Origin: Acridotheres tristis
Lineage: Eukaryota > Chordata > Aves > Passeriformes > Sturnidae
Direction of reading: 5' to 3'
Length of the DNA stretch: 64,000 nt
Assembly (NCBI GenBank): GCA_037013685.1
Contig: CM072919.1
Location: 48,105,616 to 48,169,615 of the forward strand
The stretch's first letter is position 1. Every line of letters starts with the position of its first letter. The notes below the pieces were generated by a model. That model did no database searches. It saw nothing but the letters and a program-made list of their open reading frames with translations, and was not told the DNA's origin. Shown here one piece after another: positions 1 through 64,000 of this stretch. The translations under genes were made by a program, and so were the position numbers.

Positions 1-1434
1 AACACAGCTACTTCTGCCCATGTATTCTTTACATACAATATAAAAATTAAAAAAAAGAGTATTCTCTTTGGAGGCTTGACCATGGGAAGTGAGTAATATT
101 CAGAAATGCTGATAAATACGATTACGTTACCAGCACCAAAATCTCACCAGGTAAACATAGAACTTAGTACACTATCCTTTTTGAGCCAAAATATTGTGCA
201 CTTGCACTGGATTTACAGCACTGCTAAAGTTTGCAAAATGTCAAACTGAAAGCATTGTTTATTTTTCATAAAATCACAGCTTCATAGATCATAAAATCAT
301 ACAAAAGGTATTACCAAATTCATCAGAAAATGACGTTTTATTCTTCTAAATGAAAACATTAAAATATTAAAGAAACTGTAAATTTCTAATACAAATGCTT
401 TCAGACTGGATGTAGATTTTGATCATCTATACAATATTATTACCAAAAATTTAGAGAGATTGAAAACCAGCATACTCCATAAAACCCTGTATGTGTAGCA
501 AGCTCAGTTTGTGCCTGAAGAATACAAGTATCTCTTGGAAAGGGTTGCAAAATTTTTAGATGACTTTAAAAGGTGCTGTAACAGAAGCAGACCCCCTAAA
601 TCTTTTGAACATAAATTAGTAAACAAAGTTTGTAACAGGTGACAACACATCATGTACAAGTATTCATTAATGTGAAGATTCAATGAAAGTTACACAAAAA
701 ACACTGCATAAAACATAAAGCAGCATATCTTCAGCAAAAGAATCTGAAAAATGCTGGGTTTACAGACATTCTATTTTGGCAGTAAGACAATACACTGCTA
801 GTTGGATGATTAAGTTAAAACACAACCTCAGGATTTGCTCACTCCCTTGACTATTGGTTTAACCAGACAGGACATTACAAAAATGGTGTCAGCCAAAAAC
901 AGAAAAAAAAAATTATTGTTCCAAAACTGAAGGAGAGAGTGTTTTTAGCCTAGGCAACTTTTACTCCAAGAAATTTTAGGTTGCACACTTTACAGCTGTT
1001 AAAGACAACTTGATGAATCACTTGCATTGGCCTTTCTCATAAACACAAACAAAAAAAATTAACAAAAGAATGGATCTTTTAGAAGAATGAATCTTTAATA
1101 AAACATACCTTCATATGCCCAGAGATAAATTCTCTTTCCCTTTTCTTGAGAAAAACAGTTAAAAAAAGATTACTGATTTCAATATAAAACAATACATTGT
1201 AAATGTATAAATGTATTTTAATTATTTCAGAAGCACAATCATTGAAATTATTTACTTCACAATGGTAACCAGAATAAAGCAGCATGGTTTCACACAAACG
1301 TGCAAGGTAAACTAGTTTGCTCAGCAGAATACGATATAGAGACTTACTCTGATAAGAAAAAAAGATGCTTTTAATTCCAGAAAGACACTTTTTGCAGAAC
1401 GTTCAAATTTTATGCTAAATTCATTAAATCATAC
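1..1434 (-). other. CCDC171 intron 12 (partial)
   Basis: This is AT-rich intron running off the left edge. I looked for the next CCDC171 exon and saw none. There is no clear repeat apart from short A/T runs. Confidence 0.6.
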
Positions 1435-55358
<53,924 letters not shown>

Positions 55359-56297
55359 GATGGCCAATAGGCAGCTTTTTAAGCTGCACAAACTATAAAC
55401 TCTGGAGAATCAACTGTTGACTGTATATACATTTACTTGACGAGCTTCCAAGATGATTCTTCCATATCACAAAAACGTTAAAATCTGTAACAGAGACATG
55501 GTTTATTTTATTCGGCAACATAATGAAAGAATAATTTAATACTCACGAGCAGTTAGAAAACAGTGTTACTACTACACAATAATCAACTATCATTTTTGTT
55601 TTAGACAACTATGAGAATTATACTTCTAATCCTCTAAGCTTAAATACTATAGATTAACATATACATATATAGTAACATAGTAGAATATCCCATGTCAAGG
55701 TTTTCAGAATATCAGTAAAAAAATATTTTGTTCACACACATTGATCCTCTGTCTCGTAACAATATTACAAATTCCATTTCTCTTCAAAATAATTATATTG
55801 AAGATAAATACGTATACCATAATTGTATGTACTACATTTGCTGTCTGATAACAACCTTTACCACAGCAAGTCTTCCAAGTGTTTTACAAACCTGGAATTT
55901 TCTATTTGAAGATATTTTTATTGTATTTGATAAATCAGCAATAGTTAGGACTATACAAGAGGAATACTATTTTGAACTGTAACTCCACTCACCTTTAGAA
56001 AAAAACATTAATTTCGTGTTAAAATAAAAAAGAAATCAATATAGACAACGCATTTATAATGCAGACCTTAAAAAAATCCATTGTTTACATCAAGTTGCAC
56101 AGCAAACTCATAAATTACCTCTTTTCATTACTTAAAGCAAGGTAACATGAAGCATAAGCTGTATTCAACAGTCAATATTAATGAGCCATAAAGGTTTGTT
56201 TTTGAACATGATAGCAGATGGACATCCATATTAAAGTCAGGAAAACAGGAAACTTGCCTGGACTCCATCTTTACCATCCCTGGTGTGCAGTCACATG

Positions 56298-56700
56298 TTC
56301 ACAGAATCATAGAATAAGCTGAGTTGGAAAGCATACATTAGAATCATCAAGTCCCACTCCTGGCCCTGCACAGGACACCCCAAGAGTCACACCATGTCCC
56401 TGAGAGCACTGTCCAAATGCTCCTACTGCCCTGAGGAGCTGTCCTAATGCCCACTCATCCTCTGGGGGAAGAAACTTTTCTGAATATCCCACCTAAACCT
56501 CCCCTGACCCAGCTTCAGGCCATTCCCTCAGGTCCTGTGGATCAGTGTCTGCCCCTTCACTTCCCCATTTGAGCAAGTTCTAACTGCAAAAGGTCTCCCC
56601 TCAGTCTCCTGCAGGCTGAACAGACCAACTGACCTCAGCCACTCCTCATAAGGCTTTCACCAACCTTGTGGCCCTCTTTTCAATGCTCTCTAATAATTGA
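56298..56700 (-). mobile_element. CR1 LINE 3' fragment, separate subfamily
   Basis: The reversed tail CACAGAATCATAGAATAAGC is followed by CCTGCACAGGACACCCCAAG and ACCATGTCCCTGAGAGCACT, wording that differs from the other copies and marks another CR1 subfamily. It stops near 56,700 at TGCTCTCTAATAATTG. It is relatively well preserved. Confidence 0.85.
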
Positions 56701-57929
56701 ATTTATTTTTTATATTATGGTGTCCAATGGCAGCAGTTGGTGTAATATATTAATATAAACTGATTTTATTCATTCCCGTTGCTCCACTAGAAATAAGGAG
56801 AAGAAAAAAAATCATGTCTGCTTCAATCCATAATTTGAACAGAAAATGCAGCAAAAATAAACATATTTCTAAAAACTCTGAGTCTTTGGTTTCGGGGTTT
56901 TTTTTCGGTTGTTTTGTTTTTACAGAAAAGCAGCATATTCATATAGAATAGCTAGATGTATCCCTTGTGATTTTTTACATCTACACATTAGAATTCACCT
57001 TGGTGCATGTGGTCATAAGACTCAAAACACAATAACTGCCACGCAGTAGTCACTCACACTCCAAGAGAAAACAACATAGCTTTCTTTCTATCTCAAATGA
57101 GAAAACAGTTGAAAATCTCACTTTCGAAGTCTAGACTGTAGTATAATTTCTAGGCACATGTTAAGTTCCATTAAATTATTGGTGACTTGCACACTGAAAA
57201 CTTTACATGAGGGAAGAAAATCTTGACGAAGTACTTGTAGAAACTGTATTCCACAAAGATTAATCACCTCTATAAAAAAGAAAACGAGGTATCCTGGTAC
57301 AGGAAACTATACCTCTATCAATTGTGCCAAATTTTCACATTAAGACATAGCTCTGAACACTAAGAAACTAGTTTTTCATACCACCATTTTCTTATTATTT
57401 ATTGCCAAAAAAATATATTTGGTTTTATACCAAAATCTGAACAGTAGAAAAAGAAAAAACAAAAGGTGCAACTAAATAGTTGCAGCAAAAAAAAAACCAC
57501 AACAACCTGTCTCAAAACATAAGCAAAAAGCCCTCTGACACATCCACACCATCTTGAAGTTTTAGAACCTTCTGAAATTACTTTTAAGTCTTTTAATTAT
57601 TTTGAAGGGGAGAGGGAGACATGGAATATCTAATGACTGTTTTCTGGGCATGCCAATGATTTTGAATATACAACATTTCTCTACTAAGATGCATATCCAT
57701 AGTTAACTAGCACACAAATGGATACGTTCCAAAAGCATGCTATTTCAATTAAGAAAAAAAAAAATTCAAGGGGCATGGAGTGGTTCCTAAGAGCTTCACA
57801 GTCAAACAAGATAGTTAAGGTTTTGCTTGAGGAGGTATTATATTCGATGGATGTTACCTACAAACCTTGTGTCATATTCTCCTCAAAAACTTCTGAATAT
57901 GCTTAACTAACTTTAAGAATGCCATTGAT

Positions 57930-58139
57930 TTAGACAAGATGTGGGGAAGAAATTTATTGTGAGGGTGGTGAGGCACTGGAACAGGTTGTCCAGAGAAGCT
58001 GCGGATGCCTCATCCCTGGAAGTGTTCAAGGCCAGGCTCGATGGGGCTCTGACCAACCTGGTTGAGTGGGAGGTCTCCCTGCCCATGGCAGAGGAATGGA
58101 ACTGGTGGATCTCTAAGATCCCCTCCAGCAAATGAAATC
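57930..58139 (+). mobile_element. CR1 LINE 3' fragment just inside CCDC171 intron 1
   Basis: The sequence GTGAGGGTGGTGAGGCACTG and then CAGGTTGTCCAGAGAAGC is the CR1 3' region. The frame at 57941-58135 reads VVRHWNRLSREAADASSLEV, the end of ORF2. The octamer tail is missing. It lies about 190 bp from the CCDC171 exon 1 donor. Confidence 0.85.
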
Positions 58140-58299
58140 TAACCAAGATGTACTAATTTAAAACACACAAAGCCAGGCGGAACTACCACATCTGTTCTGC
58201 AAGCTCACCAGTTTCGACTGGACGAGCCACTAGCTTTTCACTAACGCAGGGTGAAAAATTTTAAGCAAGCCAAAAACCAAATTAGCAGCATCCCTTCGC

Positions 58300-58620
58300 T
58301 CCGCTGGCGGCGGCTTTGGCGCTTTACCTGGTAGGAAGGGCTGAGGGAACAAGGTCAGAACAGAGCTCCAGCAGCAGCACCCTGAGGCCGCTCCGGGCAG
58401 CCGGGGCGAGCGCGGCCGCCGGGACGCGCCGGGAAGCGCCGCGCCGTTTCCAGGTCCCGCCAGCATGGACGCGGCCGGCGCGCGGCCCCTTCCCAACGGC
58501 AACTTCCGGCCGCGGCGGAACGTCACCAGCGGGCGGTCCGGCGGCGCGCGCAGCCCCGCGCACACTGCCCGCGCGCCCGCCGGCCCCACACGCGTCCTAG
58601 GCATCCGCAATACCAAAAAA
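58300..58620 (-). promoter_or_regulatory. CpG-island promoter of CCDC171
   Basis: This block of about 300 bp is extremely GC- and CpG-rich, set in AT-rich DNA on both sides. On the minus strand it contains CCGGAAGT (58502-58509), the consensus for ETS/GABP factors, and TGACGT (58520-58525), a CRE half-site. Both are typical of TATA-less housekeeping promoters. Its position just upstream of the exon 1 donor at 58327 supports a CCDC171 promoter. The exact transcription start is not visible. Confidence 0.6.
58328..58560 (-). other. CCDC171: CCDC171 non-coding exon 1 (5' UTR), start approximate
   Basis: A minus-strand splice donor CAG|GTAAAGC lies at 58328/58327, at the inner edge of a CpG-rich block. 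The next downstream acceptor that leads into the start codon is at 55383. The 5' boundary cannot be fixed from sequence. I place it near the ETS and CRE-like motifs at 58.50-58.53 kb. No long open frame linked to the CCDC171 frame is present, so it is best read as untranslated leader. Confidence 0.6.
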
Positions 58621-59669
58621 TATAAGATTGCCGACTGACGTGAGAGCCTGATTGAGGTGTGCATGTCCTCAGATTCGGGGCAGCACATTCTTCACTCAGA
58701 TTATCAAGAGAAACAAACAGGTAAATGATTTTGAGAGACCGCGGGACAAAAATGACAGCAGGGTGGATGAGGGAGACTGGTAACAAGGTTATCATTCCCC
58801 TTCTGGTCACCTCACTCGCAAAGGGAAAGGTTCTTGGAAACATCTCAATTGAGAGATTTCAAGACGGAGGTGTAAACATATATGATGTCAAACAACAGCA
58901 GCAGAGTGAATAAAATCCACCCCACCATATCCTAGGAAAGTGGACAATTGCAGTAACTATGTCAGTGGTATATCCTTCAACGTACAAATTGAAGTTTTGA
59001 TAAAAAGAAAAAAAGCTCCGTAATATTTTCATAGTTTTTTCAGACATACTATGACTTGCGGGTGGTGCTGTATGGGGCCATCACATAGGACTAAAGCCAC
59101 AAAGAGCTGACAAGCAAGCTAATTTTTGATGTAGAACTAGAATTAGATACAATAGGACGGGCAGGCCATAAGAAAGAAGGTAGTGGGTTTATATCTGATT
59201 TTGAGATCTTCAAAGAAAGAGAAGAAAAAACCGTTCGAATAAAGGTATTTGTGGTGAGGCTAGCAGGGGCTGATGCACTCAGGACATCAGCTGACAGAGG
59301 AGAGGAGGGCACAGTGGCTTGAAATGCTAGGTGGGGAGGAAGCTTAATGTGGATTGGTAAACAAGTTAGGAGAGGACAAGGGGACTAACATAGTCTCAAT
59401 TAGTAGCAATCCTAGATGGAAAACCTAACCAATCAACTAAACCAAAGAAAACCTCCACCCAACCCAGGAGTTAATGGTGACTAAGTAGCAGATAAGGACT
59501 CTGTTACAGACTTAAAATAAACAACCATGGGTTGTTGTGTGCTGGGGGGAGTCAAGCCATCAAGCAAGTTCTTGGGGAGTACTTGGGTAACACGGGCAGC
59601 TTTGGGGCACGCAGCAAAAAGGGATGAGAAGCCTGGCAAGGGGACTAACAGTAGGGCGTGAGACACAAA
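58621..59669. other. CCDC171-PSIP1 intergenic spacer
   Basis: This is about 1 kb of moderate-GC sequence between the two CpG islands. I saw no gene and no repeat that I could name. CCAAT-like ACCAATCA motifs occur near 59,430. Confidence 0.55.
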
Positions 59670-60680
59670 GGGCCCCGCGGGGCCAGTCGCACTCGCCCGG
59701 TTTGCGAAGGAGAATGGCGCTCATTAACTACGCCAGCCTGTCAGCGGCTGAGCAGCGCCAAGTCGCCCGTGTGTGTGCTCGCCCCAGCTCGGCTGCCGCT
59801 GCGGCCGGGGGCGGTCCCACAGCCAGCTGCTGCGGCGGCGGCTCCGGCTCCTCCTTCTCCGCCTCTTTTCTTCCTCCTCGTCCACCTCCGCTCCCTCCAG
59901 CGGCGCCGCGGCCGCTCCGCCCCCACCGGAGGAGGAACGAACCACTTTTCCAACTACAGGGAGAGGGAGCGAACGAGGCTTTTCCTTTCTCCGGCCCTGC
60001 CTCGGGCCCGGCGGGCTCTTTCCTTTCGTGACTACCCGCGTTCCCCCAGGCATAGAGGCGGGAGCCGAGCCGTCTGTCTTACGGCAGGGCGCTCGCCGGG
60101 TTCCCGCCGGCTCTCCGGAGCTCCCCCGCCACCCCGGTGCGGCGTGCCGGGTGGTATCGGACCGCTGGCGGGAGGAGGCGGCGCGGCCGTGTTTCCCGCG
60201 GCGGGCGGTGGGCCGGGCGCCAGCGCGGTTGAGGTTGGTAGCGAGGAGCTGCACCGCCGCTGGTGAAGCGGCGAGCGAGCGGGCAGGCGGGCGAGCTAGC
60301 TGGGGTGAGGAGAGAGAGAGACAGAGAGAAGAAGGGAGAAGAGAGAGAAGAGAGAGAGAGAGAGAAAAAAAGGGATGGAGGGATGGATGGAAGGATGGAG
60401 GGATGGAGGGATGGAGGGATGGAGGAGAAGAGGGCGGGTGGGCGGGCGGAGTTTCTTTTCCGCGCGCCCCCTCCCTCTCCCTTCCCCTTCCTGCTCCCCA
60501 GCGGCGGTCTCGCGCCATCGTGCCCGCATGAGGGGCCGGGGGCTGGTCGGCGACGGGGGAGGTTGGGACAAGGTGGCGGGTGGTCACCCTGGCCGGGGGA
60601 GGCCTGGCCCTGCCCGCGGGCGGGCACCGGGGTAGCGGAGCGCCCAGGTGGTCTTTTTGCATGAGTGAAGGGCGGGCATG
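59670..60680 (+). promoter_or_regulatory. PSIP1: CpG-island promoter and 5' non-coding exon region of PSIP1
   Basis: This is about 1 kb of very high GC with dense CpG upstream of the coding exon. A good donor, TGGG|GTGAGG at 60304/60305, would pair with the acceptor at 60779. Exon 1 is therefore probably a non-coding exon ending at 60304. Other GT sites nearby (60233, 60262) are possible. Long overlapping open frames in all six frames here reflect the base composition, not genes. The transcription start cannot be fixed from sequence. Confidence 0.65.
60306..60425. repeat. Purine microsatellite: (GA)n followed by GGAT/GGAG units
   Basis: 60307-60372 is almost pure G/A with long GA runs. It is followed directly (60373-60425) by about 13 tandem tetramers alternating GGAT and GGAG. 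It lies immediately after the candidate PSIP1 exon 1 donor, so at the start of the first intron. It is likely length-polymorphic. Its polypurine strand could adopt non-B DNA. Confidence 0.85.
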
Positions 60681-60779
60681 GCGCAGCGCGCCCCAGCCAG
60701 GGGCCGCCCGCCTTTGCTGACGTGCTTTCTTGTGTTGCCCTTCTCTTCTCTCCCCCGCCCCGTGTGTTTATCCCGGCAG

Positions 60780-64000
<3,221 letters not shown>

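Larger units (their letters stand above)
55384..58327 (-). other. CCDC171 intron 1
   Basis: This intron contains the CR1 fragments at 56.3-56.7 and 57.9-58.1 kb. The rest is AT-rich intron. Confidence 0.65.

Noticed and set aside
58463..58636. Plus-strand 57-codon frame inside the CCDC171 CpG island (MDAAGARPLPNGNF...)
   Set aside because: It is antisense to the likely exon 1, has CpG-driven composition, and has no recognised homology.
59724..60662. A 312-codon minus-strand open frame and several overlapping long frames on both strands
   Set aside because: They lie wholly in the PSIP1 CpG island and microsatellite. The translations are low-complexity Arg/Pro/Ser/Gly in all frames, as expected from GC-rich DNA lacking TA-containing stops.

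Overview
The window is nuclear DNA from a bird. Five things point there: genes split into short exons by AT-rich introns of up to about 12.6 kb, CpG-island promoters, at least eleven copies or fragments of CR1-type LINE retrotransposons, solo LTRs of a style I recognise from songbirds, and the head-to-head pair CCDC171 / PSIP1. In birds this block (human 9p22) lies, as far as I recall, on chromosome Z. The songbird and Z assignments are inference.

Layout. From the left edge to about 58.5 kb the window is the 5' part of CCDC171 on the minus strand. A non-coding first exon sits in a CpG island at 58.3-58.6 kb, the start codon is at 55,358-55,356, and ten further coding exons run leftwards to 1,435. 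All eleven coding exons join with compatible splice phases into 1,374 nt (458 codons) of open frame. The product is a coiled-coil protein. The rest of the gene lies beyond the left edge. One mammalian segment (about 45 residues) expected between the exons at 45.0 and 40.2 kb was not found.

From about 59.7 kb to the right edge the plus strand carries the 5' end of PSIP1 (LEDGF/p75). It has a second, larger CpG island, a purine-rich microsatellite just after a candidate 5' splice donor, the start-codon exon (60,780-60,966) and the second coding exon (61,901-61,977). These encode residues 1-50, most of the PWWP chromatin-reader fold. The remaining exons lie outside.

The introns hold CR1 copies on both strands, two solo LTRs each with a perfect 5-bp target-site duplication (7,294-8,359, TAATC; 19,745-20,125, ATTCT), three less well bounded LTR-like blocks, an intronless coding-like relic of an unidentified protein (14,447-14,765, minus), a near-perfect 21-bp-arm hairpin, and a 63-bp duplicated segment in two neighbouring introns. 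I saw no bacterial, phage, CRISPR or operon-like features, and no tRNA or rRNA. The short open frames scattered through the introns do not look like genes.

The two genes have no known shared pathway. They share an intergenic region of roughly 1.5-2 kb and are probably transcribed divergently from two separate CpG islands. I found no undescribed multi-gene system. The most unusual items are the pseudogene-like relic, the missing CCDC171 segment, the hairpin and the 63-bp duplication.
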